Positions 1 through 12,300 of a stretch of DNA of 64,000 bases are shown here, piece after piece. Below the pieces are notes generated by a model. The model was given only the letters and a program-made list of their open reading frames with translations, searched no databases and had not been told where the DNA came from. Position 1 is the first letter of the stretch. Each line of letters starts with the position of its first letter. The stretch lies in NCBI GenBank assembly GCA_039720395.1, contig CM077832.1, positions 33,965,258 through 34,029,257 on the forward strand, in the 5' to 3' direction. This DNA is from Liquidambar formosana. Its lineage: Eukaryota; Streptophyta; Magnoliopsida; Saxifragales; Altingiaceae. The translations under genes and the position numbers were made by a program.

Positions 1-156
1 TTTGCGGAAGGCTTTCAACTGTGTGGACAGAGATGTTTTAGGTGGAGGACGACGATGGCGTTGGTTGTCTTCGCCGGAAATGGAAGGCAGTGGGCGGTGA
101 TCAGTGGCACGGCGAACAGCGGCTGTGGAAGAAGGAACCTCGCTCTGATACCATAT
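1..156 (-). mobile_element. Copia-type retrotransposon, 5' internal end (element 1, runs off window)
   Basis: Read on the minus strand, the 12 bases TGGTATCAGAGC (plus 142-153) match the initiator-tRNA-Met primer-binding site used by many plant Copia elements. They lie two bases inside a candidate LTR that ends ...CTGCA at 157. The internal region continues leftward out of the window, so no coding domain of this element can be read. Assignment to Copia rests on the PBS type and on the compact LTR; a chromovirus Gypsy can use the same primer. Confidence 0.6.
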
Positions 157-482
157 TGCAGTTGAACACATAAAGGGAGAAAGGGAAAAAGAGGGTAAAA
201 CCCTTATATTCAATGTGCATCTTTCATGTACATGAGGGACCTATATATAGAGTTTAGGCTAGGAATAATCCTAGGTATAGCTGTACAGTACAGGAGGAAA
301 ACTACGCTATACATTATACAGTACAAGGTAAGGTATACTGTAACAAAGGTATACTGTAACAGAAAATTTTCTGAAAAATGGACACTTGCATTCAAGCATC
401 AAGGAACTATGAATTGGACTGCCAATACCTCAATTCTTGGTTCACTGGTATTGTTCTTTTTCTTCTTGTTGCCTACACAACA
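157..482 (-). repeat. 5' LTR of Copia-like element 1
   Basis: On the plus strand this runs TGCAGTTG...CACAACA, so both strands read TG...CA. On the minus strand it has a TATA box (plus 244-251) and abuts the PBS at 142-153. The outer edge at 482 is inferred from the terminal CA; the target duplication cannot be tested because the other end is outside the window. It lies in what would be intron 1 of the annexin relic, just upstream of exon 2. Confidence 0.55.
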
Positions 483-792
483 CTAACCTTCATTTTTCAG
501 TGTTCTTGATGGTTGTTCATTGAAGTGAAAAATGTTCCACACATATATACAGGAAATGGTGCAATCAACAAACAAAAGCTTGTGGATATTCTCGCGAGCC
601 GAAGCTAGCTCACAATAAAATACGCCAAGTATACCGTACTCTCTACAACCAAGATCTTCTCCGTGTTCTGTCCAACATTGGAAGGAATGATGCCTTTGCT
701 GTAAGCATGCGATTTGCGAGTGCTCCAAATTGTAACTGTCTTGTACAACTTTGGGGACATTTTATATGGGCTAATAACTTGTACGCATATTT

Positions 793-1019
793 TGAATTGA
801 TCTATACAGAGTGTGGTGTGAAGAGATTTACAATGAAGAAGAGAGAGAGATATCTGAAAAAGTATACAATTTTTAATATTGCTTTAAGAACAGATGGTAC
901 ATATATATACACGTGAGTAACAGTCAGTTAGATTCTAACTAATAGCTATAACCGTCTTAACAAACATTAGTTGGAGTAACTAAATCAGTTAATCTAGTTT
1001 TGTACACTATTCCTTAATA
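793..1019 (-). repeat. Left (3') LTR of Copia element 2
   Basis: This 227-bp sequence is repeated almost identically at 3135-3167 joined to 14212-14405; I count about three differences. On the minus strand a purine tract (around 1020-1033) precedes it, as expected for a 3' LTR. It starts TATTAAGG where Copia LTRs usually start TGTT, and ends ...ATTCA. The flank TATTT (788-792) does not match the flank beyond the partner LTR (14406-14410), so no target duplication is visible. Confidence 0.8.
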
Positions 1020-3134
1020 GGCCCCCTCAAACAAATGGGCAAGGAACTTGGCATTAGTTTGCTCAGTAATCGAGTGAAACGCACAGAGGAAAGGCCTTTA
1101 GTAAAAAGGTCAGCAATCTGATCTTCACCAGAAATGAACTTAACTTCAAGATCTTTGCGAACAACTTTCTCACGTATAAAATGAAAATCAATTTCAATAT
1201 ATTTAGTGCGAGCGTGAAATACAGGATTGGATGCCAAGGCCAAAGCGGAAATATTATCACACCAAAGCTTGGGTGCCTCACGAAGAAAAACATTAAGATC
1301 CTTAAGCAGCATGCGTAACCAAGATAAGTCAGCAGTTGCTTGTCCAAGAGATCGATACTCAATTTCAGTGGATAAATGAGCAACTGTGACCTGCTTCTTA
1401 GCACTCCAAGTGATAGGATTAGGACCCAAAAATACAACAAAACCTGAAGTAGAGCGATGATCATTGGGATCTCCAGCCCAATCAGCATCACTATAAGCAG
1501 ACAAAGTTAGAGAACCAGATTGATAGAAGATACCATGCTCTACAGTTCCCTTGAGATAGCGAAGTATTCGTTTAACAGCAGCAAAGTGAACATCAGCGGG
1601 ATTATGCATAAACCGACAGACATGGTTTACTGAGAAAGCAATATCCGGTCGTGTAAAGGTAAGATATTGAAGAGCTCACACCATGCTACGATAAGTGGAG
1701 ATATCAGACAAAGGCATGCCATCTGATTTACTGAGGCGAGCAGAGGTAGAACAAGGAGTACGTGGAACAAGATTTGCAGTCAAACATGTGATGCTTAAGG
1801 AGAAGATCCTTAGTATACTTGGCTTGATCAATGAATAAACCAGATGTGGTGTAATGAATTTCTAAGCCAAGAAAGTAATGAAGTTTGCCAAGATCCTTAA
1901 TGTCAAAAGCCAATCCCAATTGCTTTACTAAAGAAGTCATAAAAGAAGGATCATTCCCAGTAAGGATGATATCATCAACATATAGAAGTAAGATAGTAAG
2001 AGAAGAACCTTGGTAGTGAATAAAAAGAGATGAATCAGCCAAAGAAGCAGTAAACCCAAGAGAGCATAAATGCGTGGTAAAACTTTCAAACCAGGCACGA
2101 GGAGCCTGTTTTAAGCCATAGAGAGACTTGTGAAGTTTGCACACATGATGGGGAAATTAAGGATCAATAAACCCAGGCGGCTGACTCATAAAGACCTCTT
2201 CCTTGAGAACCCCATGAAGAAACGCATTGCTAACATCCAGCTGCCGCAAAGACCAATTAAACTGAGCGACAAGAGAAAGAACTATTCTGACAGTAGCAGG
2301 CTTTACTACAGGACTGAAAGTTTCATCATAATCTAAACTAGCCTCTTGATGATAACCCTTAGCCACAAGCCGTGCTTTATAACGAGCAATACTGCCATCA
2401 GAATGTCTTTTAATGCGATAGACCCATCGACAACCAACTAGATTCTGAGTAGGAGAGGAAGTAACTAAAGACCAAGTGCCCTGTTTTTGAAGTGCTGAAA
2501 ATTCATCAGCCATTGCAAGTCGCCATTGTTCATGTTTAGAGGCTTCAGTGTAACTAGAAAGCTCAGATATAGAATAAGTCTGAGTAGAGTAACACATCTT
2601 CTTTTTAAAAATTCCAGATTTGGATCTAGTTTGCATAGGATGAAGAGAAGGGGAGGAGGTGGGGGGAGCAATATGCTCGGGAGAATGTGAGGGAGGAATA
2701 ATAGAAGAATGCTCATGAGAATGAGGAATAATAGAAGGAGATGAATTAGTATTAGAATGAGGAAGAGGAGGGGGAGATGAAGAAGGAGGATCAGAAGATG
2801 TGGAAATAGGAAGAGAATCAGAAAGTGGAGATGGGAAAATAGGGCCAAGAATGGATGGAAGAGAACAGAGATCAAAAAAAGAAGAGGAGAAAGCCATTGT
2901 GAAACAACAAGAGGAGTAGAGGGAGAAAGAGAAGATGAAGAAGGAAGAGAATTAAAAGGAAAAGATGTTTCATCAAATACAACGTGACGAGAAGTGTACC
3001 ACCTATTTGTAGTTGGATCAAGACACTGAAAACCCTTGCGACCAAATAACACTTCATAGGGACGAAGAGATTTACAGAGTGTGAATTGAAGAGATTTACA
3101 AAGTGTGAAGAGATTTACAAATAACACTTCATTG
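1020..3134 (-). pseudogene. Copia pol remnant (integrase tail, RT, RNase H)
   Basis: On the minus strand the order is integrase C-terminal tail (about 3060-2930, containing a YTSRHVVFDE-like motif), a low-complexity linker, reverse transcriptase (about 2580-1728) and RNase H (about 1609-1040). The RT carries [32 protein letters not shown] and the catalytic LLYVDDIILTG. The RNase H carries YSDADWAGDPNDHRSTSG and ADLFTKGL. Integrase then RT is the Ty1/Copia order. Gag, protease and the integrase core are missing: the right LTR joins directly to the integrase tail. Reading frame breaks occur near 2150 and between 1610 and 1730, including an in-frame TGA. The element cannot move by itself. Confidence 0.88.
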
Positions 3135-3167
3135 TGAATTGATCTATACAGAGTGTGGTGTGAAGAG
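3135..3167 (-). repeat. Right (5') LTR of Copia element 2, outer fragment before Gypsy insertion
   Basis: These 33 bases match one end of the 227-bp LTR at 793-1019. The LTR stops at AAGAG (3163-3167) and resumes at 14212 after the Gypsy element and the second AAGAG copy. Together 33 + 194 bases give the same 227-bp length as the left LTR. Confidence 0.85.
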
Positions 3168-4031
3168 TGTAGAACGAGAAAATTTGCAACCACTCACAAG
3201 TGAACACGTGTCTTAAAGTCAACTAAATCATTGCAAATTAAATTTGTCCATGTGTCTTCTTATAAGTTGAGGGGGATATATTTATGGCAAATAAATGTGT
3301 ACCATGTGTCTTTTATTACACAGCGTTGGCGAATTACAAGTTGTCATGTGTTTTAAAATTGCTATACAGGTGGCCAAATCAAATATTGCCACTTGTCAAG
3401 TGAGACCAAATAAAAGGAAGACAAGTAATTCTTCCAATCAAATGTTGCCACATGTTCTGGTTAGGATGGCTATCAAATAATTAATATTTATCCTTTTATA
3501 AAAAATAAATGAGGGATAATTATTAAGAAGTCAATTCTTATCAGAATACTCTTGACCCTACCACTATAAATAGAGGTGCCCCCAAGGGTCAGAAAAAGGA
3601 AAAAAAAAAGGAAAGGAGATTGAAGCAACAAAGCTCTGTCAGACCAAAGCATCGAAAGCCCTGGCGTAACCAACATTCAAGCATTGAAGCTCTATTGGAT
3701 TAAAGCCTCAAAAGCTCCATAGAACTTCTACACCAAAGACTCAAGACGAAGAACTCGCACCAAAGTTCGTAGTCTCTAATACGCTCAAAGCCTAGAGACT
3801 CACTCAAGAGATCCATTCCACCTATATCGAAGGAGATTTCACCCACTGAATCGAGAATAAGCTGCTCAAGCCCTCGAGTCAAAGTTTCAAGGAGAGAAGA
3901 ATCAGAAGATTATTTTACTTTGTAAACAAAGTCTACACAGAGATTGTATTCCGCTTCTACAAATTAATAAAATTATCCTTTGTCCACTTTTTTTGGTCTA
4001 TTTATTTTTAGACACGAAATTTGTGCGTACA
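3168..4031 (+). repeat. 5' LTR of Tat-type Gypsy element
   Basis: 864 bp from TGTAGAACG to GCGTACA, immediately after target duplication AAGAG. It carries a promoter-like TATAAATAG (3565-3573), and its last 650 bases match 13.5-14.2 kb closely. The primer-binding region that follows (from about 4037, TGGCACGCCCGGTGGGAC) is of the type seen in plant Tat elements; I do not assign the tRNA. Confidence 0.9.
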
Positions 4032-4102
4032 AATTTCTGGCACGCCCGGTGGGACAATCTCTGCCTCTCATCTCTTCTTTTCATCAACTCTCTACAAATT
4101 CA

Positions 4103-7100
4103 ATGGCTCCTAAGAAAGCTACCGCTCAAGATCCCAAATCTCACGGACCAATCAACTAAGCCGCAGATCAGGAATCAAGCTGTGACACCCTGAACTTGGG
4201 CCCTATGACTCGAAGCAAGAAAAAGGCAATTGCTGACTTATACGCTCAAACTGCTGTGTGCAAACCAACATTAGGGTCTGGTTCTACCACCCCTAGAAGC
4301 CCAATCATCACCATAGACTTTTTGCAGGGAAACAAAGACGCCGCTGATGACTCAAATACCAATTCTGCACCTGTTACTCCTCATGGAACACCACAATCCA
4401 AGCTAATGTCACCTACAAACTCTGCCAGATTTGGAAGTTTCAATGTTTTGCCTGTGATGGTGACTAACACGCTATCTTTGGAAGAACAGATTGCAAGTAT
4501 GGCCAAGGCTATTGAAGTTCTCACAGCTGCTACACAAGAAAGAGACATGCAAATGGCTATACTAGTAGAAAAGATTGGGAATTTAGAACAGCCTAGAATG
4601 GGTGCACCGCAGATGAATCCCGAGTTAGGTCAATCTAGCAATACTGCTGCTAATGCGACAACGGGTCAACCGCAAGTGAATCCTGAGTTAGGTGGGTTTA
4701 ATAATATGGCCACTAATGCAACAACGGATACACCACCGAGGAATACTAACGTAGGCGACTCTGGTAATGCTGCTACCAATTCGCCAACAGGTATGCCACA
4801 TACGAATCCACAAAACATGACCGGAACTATTCCAAGGACCAGAGTTTCATTTGGCGATTTTCATATCCCCTCAGATGGATCAATTCTAACGGACCAATTG
4901 AAAGAATTCATTGTTGGTACCATTAAGGATAAAGCCGAAGGCAACGCTCGATTCTCACATGCATATGCTAAGCCATACACTCAAAGGATAAACCTTTTGA
5001 GGATGCCTACTGGCTATCAGCCTCCAAAGTTCCAACAATTTGATGGCAAAGGTAACCTGAAGCAACATGTAGCTCACTTTGTGGAAACTTGTAATAATGC
5101 CGGCACTGACAGAGATCTACTGGTTAAGCAGTTTGTTCGATCCTTAAAAGGTTTCGCTTTTGATTGGTATACTGATTTGTCACCAGGCTCAATTGATAGT
5201 TGGGATCAACTTGAACAAGAATTCATTGATCACTTCTTCAGTACTCGTCGTACGGTTAGTATGATTGAACTAACTAGCACTTACCAATGGAAGAAGGAGC
5301 ATGTCATTGATTATATCAATAGATGGAGGAACTTAAGTTTGAATTACAAAGACAGGCTTTCTGAAGCTTCTGCCATTGAGATGTGCACTCAAGGGATGCA
5401 TTAGGGTCTACGTTACATCCTGCAAGGGATTAGGCCTAAGACCTTTGAAGATTTAGCAACGCGTGCTCACAATATGGAGCTTAGCATGGCAGCTAGCAGA
5501 AGCCAAGGTCCACCAATCCAAAACCTTCCAGTCCAAGATTTTCACAAAGGAAAAGAAAAGCAAGATAATCGTAAAGGGGGCAAGTATCCCATCAAAAATG
5601 ACAACAAAGAATCTATGGCTATGAGCTTAGTGCCGCTGAAGTTTGTACTCAAGTCAAAGAAGAAGATAGATGAAAGACCTGATACTTTTCAAGATAAAGG
5701 AAAGAAGAAGACCACTTTTAAAGAAATGCAAGAAAAGGAATACCCTTTTCCGGATTCTGATGTTGCAGAAATGCTGGAAGATCTCCTCAAAAGTAACCTT
5801 ATTGAACTTCCTGAGATGAAACGTCCTGAGGAGACTGGTAAGGTAGATGACCCAACATATTGCAAGTACCATAGATTGGTCAGCCATCCTATAGAAAAAT
5901 GTTTTGTCTTGAAGGAGAAGATCTTAGAATTGGCTCGCAAGGGAAAGATTGATCTTGGAGTGGAAATAGCAGCTTCAAATTTGGCTGCGGTGACTTTCGG
6001 ATCTCCTACCTCTTCCAAAGAAATGGTGTACGAAATGCCTATTTCTATGCCATCGCACACAACTTTTACAATGAAGTTTGGCTCGTTTGATCCTATTCGA
6101 GTTGAGTGTACGCCTGCACATTCTCCAAAAGCATCTCATTTGGACAAAGGCACTTCAGATGTGACAAAAGTGATTATGCAGTTAAATTCTAATGGGGGCA
6201 TTGCTTGTTCAGAACCCGAATTGTCAAATTCTGAAGATGAAGGGTGGACTCTCGTTACTCGCCGTAAGGCCCGTAAATCCAATTCATCAAAGTCGTCTTA
6301 CGTACAACCGATAAGGACTAAAAGAAGGTCTCAACTTGCAAAAAGGTCAAAGGTGAAGAAGACTTTGAAAAATCAGAAAGTAGCGTCCATCATAACTGAG
6401 AAAGAGTTGGCACGCATTCCGATAACTTTGTGGGACTTCATGCCAAAATGGTTCCAAGATACTGCCTACCCTTCGTCAAGTACATTGCCTTGCTATGAAG
6501 TACACGATGAAGAAGAGCAATCAGAAAGAAAAGAAGATGGACTCGCCTTAGAAAAGTCAAAAGGTGAAAAAGATTCTCACATCAGCCTTAATATTGTCGC
6601 TTCAAGCATGTCAACCATCACATTTTCTGATGAAGATTTACTCCTGGGTTCTAATCCTCATAATCGTCCTCTTTTCGTTACTGGCTATGTTCGTGAACGA
6701 AAAGTTAATAGAATGCTGTTGGATGGCGGATCTGCTGTAAACATTTTGCCAATACGTGTCATGAAGGAGTTAGGCGTTTCTATGGACGAACTCTCACATA
6801 GTCGTTTGATGATTCAAGGCTTTAACCAAGGTGGTCAAAGGGCTATTGGCATGATAAGACTTAACTTACTGATCGGAGATATGGCTTCTAATGCATTATT
6901 TCATGTTATTGAGTCCAAGACTTCATATAACATGTTATTAGGGCGGCCATGGCTTCATGACTATAGAGTGATTCCTTCTACTCTTCATCAATGTTTCAAA
7001 TACTATCAGAATGGGATCCAAAGGAAGATGGCGGCTGATGACAAACCATTCACAGAGGCTGAAACTTATTTTGCTGATGCCAAATTCTACTTGCAATCCA

Positions 7101-7384
7101 ATGTGGCAAAAGATATCCAACCTAATGCTGTACCATCAACTGGAGAGGTTAGTACTCAAGAACAAAAAGCCACTCGAAAGGTAGAGGCAACAAATCATGC
7201 CAAAGGACATGGAGAAACAAGCAAGGCTAAGCAAACTAAAGTTACATGGGGGCAAAAGCCAAAGGATCAGATTCATATTAATCCCACTAGAGCATCCCTG
7301 TATTGCGTTATGTGCCAAAATCTAAAAGAAAAGAAGGGCAGTCTCCTTTTATTGGGTATGATCCTACCGTGCTGGAAGCCTTAG
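4103..7384 (+). pseudogene. Gypsy gag and protease region
   Basis: The likely start is ATG 4103 (MAPKK), in frame with the long reading frame that follows. In-frame stops occur at 4157-4159 (TAA) and 5402-5404 (TAG), so the frame is broken. The Retrotrans_gag domain lies at about 4990-5400, with FDGKGNLKQHVAHF and FDWYTDLSPGSIDSWDQL motifs. A zinc-knuckle-like CKYHRLVSHPIEKC lies near 5860. The aspartic protease (about 6650-6960) has LLDGGSAVNILP as its active-site motif, where DGGS replaces the usual D-S/T-G as in many Tat proteins. The frame is lost between 7303 and 7384, where the coding sequence shifts to the next frame. Confidence 0.87.
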
Positions 7385-10300
7385 AAGATTTAACTCTCCC
7401 AGTTACAAAGCTCGCCGTGACAAAGGTAATGCAACCTCCCATCCAGGGTTTCGTTAGACCATCGCAAGGAATTGAAGTGGAGCATGGTGATTTACCAGAA
7501 AAGAGGACTAGTGGTTTTGATCCTAATGCTTACAAGCTTATGGTTAAAGCTGGAGGTAGTTGTCAAGACTTAATTCCTGTTGTAAACTATCCCAATGAGG
7601 CGACCAAAGGAAAGGAACATGGTTTGACTAATACCCAAAAGATGTTACGAGAAAAGGGTTATGCCATAGAGAATCCTAAGATTGGCCTTGGGTTTGTTCC
7701 TCCTACTCCTATTCGTATACCGATGAAAAAAGCTAGCTTGCAATATATCGCAATTGATTCTGAAGAAGTGGGCACAAATGTTCAAACAACACCAACAAGG
7801 CTTTCAGTATTTGATCGTCTTGGTGAGACTTCTTCATGAGTGTCGGTCTTTGATAGGATTGGGCTTCAAGAAAATGCCACTTTGGGAGAACGCAGACCAG
7901 CATATACTAGATTGGGTGATCACATTCCATCTCGACACTTATACAATAAGAAGACTAAGCGTCGTAAACAAAGAAAATCATCTTTTGCCATCCAAGATTC
8001 TAAAGAATCTTGCAGTGTGATCCCATCTCGGATGAAGCGACATATTTCGTTGAATATCACTACTGGTGAAGAATTAAAGATTAAGAGTCACACGGTGGTA
8101 TTTACAAATCAAAAGGATTCTGGTCAAAACATACTTGAAGATGTGTGTGTGGATAGCCTTGTAGCTACCGCATTACATATATCAATCAAAGAGATTCCCG
8201 AAGAGGAACCTCCAGCGGAAGAAGATGCGGCAGATGCTCCAGTAGCGTTTGAAGAAGGAGTCCAATCTACTGCGGATGAATTAAAAGAAGTTGATCTTGG
8301 TACTCCCGATGATCCTCGTCCTACTTTCTTAAGTGCTAATTTGAGTACTGAAGAAGAAAAAGCTTACATAGATCTCTTACGTGAGTATAGAGATATTTTT
8401 GCTTGGACTTACAAAGAGATGCCGGGTTTAGACCCAAAAGTTGCTGTACACCACCTAGCAGTGAAGCATGGAGTGCGTCCCATCAAACAAGCTCAACGTC
8501 GATCTCGACCAGAGCTTATCCCGCAAATAGAAGCAGAAGTCAATAAACTAATTGAAGCAAACTTCATTCGTGAAGTAAAGTATCCTACTTGGATATCAAA
8601 TATCGTCCCAGTAAGAAAGAAGAATGGGAAGATTCGCATCTGTGTCGATTTTCGAGATCTCAACAATGCATGTCCAAAGGACGATTTCCCATTGCCTCTG
8701 ACTGAAATCATGGTTGATGCTACTACTGGTCATGAGGTTTTATCCTTTATGGATGGTTCGTCTGGATATAATCAAATTCGAATGGCACCAAAAGATGAGG
8801 AACTTACAGCTTTTCGCACTCCAAAAGGGATTTACTGCTACAAAGTTATGCCTTTTGGGCTGAAAAATGCTGGAGCCACCTATCAAAGGGACCATGCAAA
8901 AGATCTTCGACGACATGCTTCATAAGAATGTGGAATGCTATGTCGATGACTTGGTAGTTAAGTCCAAGAAAAGAGGGGACCACCTCCAAGACTTAAGAAT
9001 GATTTTTGAGCGGCTGAGGCGATATCAACTCAAAATGAATCCTTTAAAGTGTGCCTTTGGGGTGACTTCAGGAAAATTCCTTGGGTTCATTGTTCGACAT
9101 CGTGGTATCGAAATTGACCAATCCAAAATTGATGCTATCATAAAAATGCCAGAACCACAAAACCTGCATGAGTTAAAGAGTCTTCAAGGACGATTAGCTT
9201 ATATCCGCCGATTCATCTCTAATTTGGCTGGTCGTTGTCAACCTTTCAACCGACTGATGAAGAAAGATGTTCCATTTTAGTGGGATGAAGCATGTACTAA
9301 TGCCTTCAGAAGCATTAAGTCATATTTGCTTAAGCCACCTGTCTTAAGAGCACCAATTCCTGGTAAACCTCTCATACTTTATATTTCATCACAATTACGC
9401 TCTTTGGGGGTTCTCCTAGCTCAGGAAAATGAAGAAGGAAAAGAGAATGCTCTTTACTTTCTCAGCAGAACGTTGACAGGCTCCGAGTTGAATTATTCTC
9501 CAATTGAGAAGATGTGCATGGCCTTGATATTCGCAATCCAAAAGCTAAGACACTATTTGCAAGCTCATTCTGTTCGACTCATTTCTCGTGCAGATCCATT
9601 GAAGTACATTATGTCTAAGCCTGTTCTTTCTGGGAGACTAGCTAGATGGGCACTATTGCTACAAGAGTTTGAAATTACTTATATTCCTCAAAGGGCTGTG
9701 AAAGGGCAAGTCTTAGCCGACTTTTTAGCTGATCATCCTATACCAGATAATTGGGAGATATCTGAAAGTCTTCCTGATGAGGAAGCACTTCTTATTGAAG
9801 TTCGCCCACCTTAGAAAATGTTCTTCGATGGGGCTGCACGTCATGATAGTGCCGGTGCTGGAGTCGTGTTTCTTACTCCCGAAGGAGATATATTGCCATC
9901 TGCATTCTTTCTCACTCAATGTTGCTCAAACAATGTGGCTGAATACCAAGCTCTTCTTCTTGGGCTTGAAATGGCGGTAGATATGAAGGTCTTGCAGCTT
10001 AAAGTTTTTGGGGATTCTAAACTAGTCATAAATCAACTCCTTCGTGAGTACGATGTTAGGAAACTCGAGTTAATGCCGTATTTTGATTATGGCACTCGTC
10101 TTATGGGATGGTTTGATCGTATCACCTTACAATATGTGCTAAGAAAAGATAATAGACAAGCAGATGCTTTGGCAAATCTAGCATCAACTCTCGTTTTATC
10201 TGATCCTCAAGCCAAAGTGCCCATTTGCCAAAATTAGGTAATACCATCAACTTTTGATGATGAAATTGAAGAAAGTGAAATAAATCTAATCTCTGTTTGT

Positions 10301-11564
10301 AAAGTCGAGAAGGAAGATTGGCGACAATCCTTTATTGACTACTTAGAACATGGGAGATTACCTAATGATCGTCGACATAGGGTTGAGATACGACGAAGAG
10401 CACCACGGTTCATATACTTTAAATGTACACTCTATCGTCGTTCGTTTGATGGTGTTTTCCTTCGCTGTTTAGGAGAAGAGGAGGCTAATCAAGCATTACA
10501 AGAAGCTCATTCTGGAATATGTGGTGCTCATCAGTCTGGCCCTAAACTTCATTTTCAAATAAAGAGGTGGGGTACTATTGGCCCACAATGGTAAAAGATT
10601 GCATGGATTATGCTAAAAGGTGCCAAGCCTGTCAATTCCACGCAAACTTTATACATCAACCGTCGAAGCCATTGCACCCAACTGTTGCTTCTTGGCCTTT
10701 TGAAGCGTGGGGACTTGATGTAGTTGGACCGCTTACTAATAAGTCTTCTGCTGGTCATGAGTATATACTTGCAGCAACAGACTACTTTTCAAAGTGGGCG
10801 GAAGCTATACCTCTTAAGGATGTGAAGAAAGAAACCGTTGTTGATTTCATTAAAAGAAATATCATTTATCATTATGGTGTGCCCCGATACATCATAACCG
10901 ATAATGGAAAGCCATTTTGTAATGCTCTTGTGAATCAACTTTGTGAAAAGTTCAGTTTCAAGCAGTATAAATCTTCAATGTATAACGCACCAGCTAATGG
11001 CCTTGCCGAAGCTTTTAATAAAACTCTTTGCAATCTTCTCAAGAAAGTTGTAAGTAGATCAAAGAAGGATTGGCATGAAAGAATTGGAGAAGCTCTTTGG
11101 CAATATCGAACAACATATCGAACACCTACTCAAGCTACTCCATATTCTTTGGTTTATGGTGTTGAAGCTGTCCTTCCATTAGAGTGACAAATCCCTTCAT
11201 TAAGGATCGCCATTCAAGAAGGGCTTACAAATGAAGACAATGCTCGTCTACGGTTGAGGAATTGGAGGCCCTAGATGAGAAGAGGCTTGAAGTACAACAA
11301 AGGTTAGAGTGTTATCAGGCTCGTCTCTCTAAAGCATTTAATAAGAAAGTTCGACCTCGGTCATTTCAAGTGGGAGACTTAGTGCTCGCCGTTCGACGAC
11401 CAATCATCATTACTCATCGAATGGGCAATAAGTTTCTCTCGAAGTGGGATGGACCATATGTGATTCAAGAAGTTTACACAAATGGTGCTTATAAGTTAGT
11501 TGATGGAGATGGATTAAGAATTGGCCCTATCAATGGCAAATTTCTGAAACGCTATTATGCTTAA
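7303..11564 (+). pseudogene. Gypsy pol: RT, dual RNase H, integrase
   Basis: RT spans about 8380-9280 with the catalytic YVDD at 8939-8950. The first RNase H spans about 9326-9760. The second, archaeal-type RNase H spans 9818-10200 and starts MFFDGAARHDSAGAGVVF. Integrase (about 10490-11187) has an HHCC-type zinc region and a DDE core; the second Asp (DNGKPF) and the Glu (AEAFNK) are separated by exactly 35 residues. A C-terminal domain with GDLVLAVRRP ends at 11564. Nonsense codons: TGA 7837-7839, TAG 9278-9280, TAG 9812-9814, TAG 10235-10237, TGA 11185-11187. Frameshifts occur near 8890, 10565 and 11255. Several stops sit where Gln or Trp is expected, as C-to-T or G-to-A changes would give. 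Confidence 0.9.
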
Positions 11565-11719
11565 AGGCTAGGTAGCACTCCTCTTCGCATGAGCCTAAAC
11601 TGCATGTTGCTCCTGGCCCGCATGAGCATAAACTGTGTATGGCACCCAAAAAAAAAAAAAAAAAAAAGCTCGTTGAATTGAAAACCCGAAAGGACAATTC
11701 AAGCAAAAGTTAGAGCACC

Positions 11720-11753
<34 letters not shown>

Positions 11754-12300
11754 GAAAAAAAAAAAGTGAACTATGTTATGACTTGATCCTTTCCTTATGG
11801 AATGGTACGTAGGCAACTTGGGAATCACCTAAGTTCAGTCAACTCCTAAAAAAAAAAGGATTTACCTTTTACAACAAAGACTTGAGTTATGAGCAGTATT
11901 TTCTTAAAGGCTATAATTATGTTTCATCTTCCCTTCTATTACGGATGCTTTTAATTGTTGGTCTTGCTCAACCAAACGTACCAGCTTTTCTTACAACTTC
12001 ACTTGCTTAGCTTTGATGCTTTTCTGGTTGCATGTCCAAAGTCACTCATTGCGCACTAGTTTGAAAGAAAGGCTGGTCATATCATAGTGAAAGGTGCTAC
12101 AGGATTTAGGCAAGGCAAGTCAATGAAAATCTTCATACTCGAGCTCTCCTCACCTATAAGGATGCCTTTAAAGTTGTCCTATGGTATTGTGCGACTGAGA
12201 TGGGATGCTTTTGGCACTGAGTCATTAACGTCTTGGATGAAGTACCCATAGCAAGGAGTTATGAACGACTCGGATAGAAAATGTATGGTATTGGCGTCAT
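11565..12300 (+). other. Tat element 3' non-coding region, with A-tracts
   Basis: No coding potential is visible after the integrase end. Long A-runs occur at 11649-11667 and 11720-11765. The 11575-11640 stretch carries two near copies of a GCATGAGC(C/A)TAAACTG motif. The rest looks like unique retrotransposon untranslated sequence. Confidence 0.6.

Noticed and set aside
2465..3193. 242-codon minus frame rich in Leu and Ser overlapping the Copia pol
   Set aside because: It is mostly the wrong-frame shadow of the low-complexity linker; only its N-terminal part is the true integrase tail.
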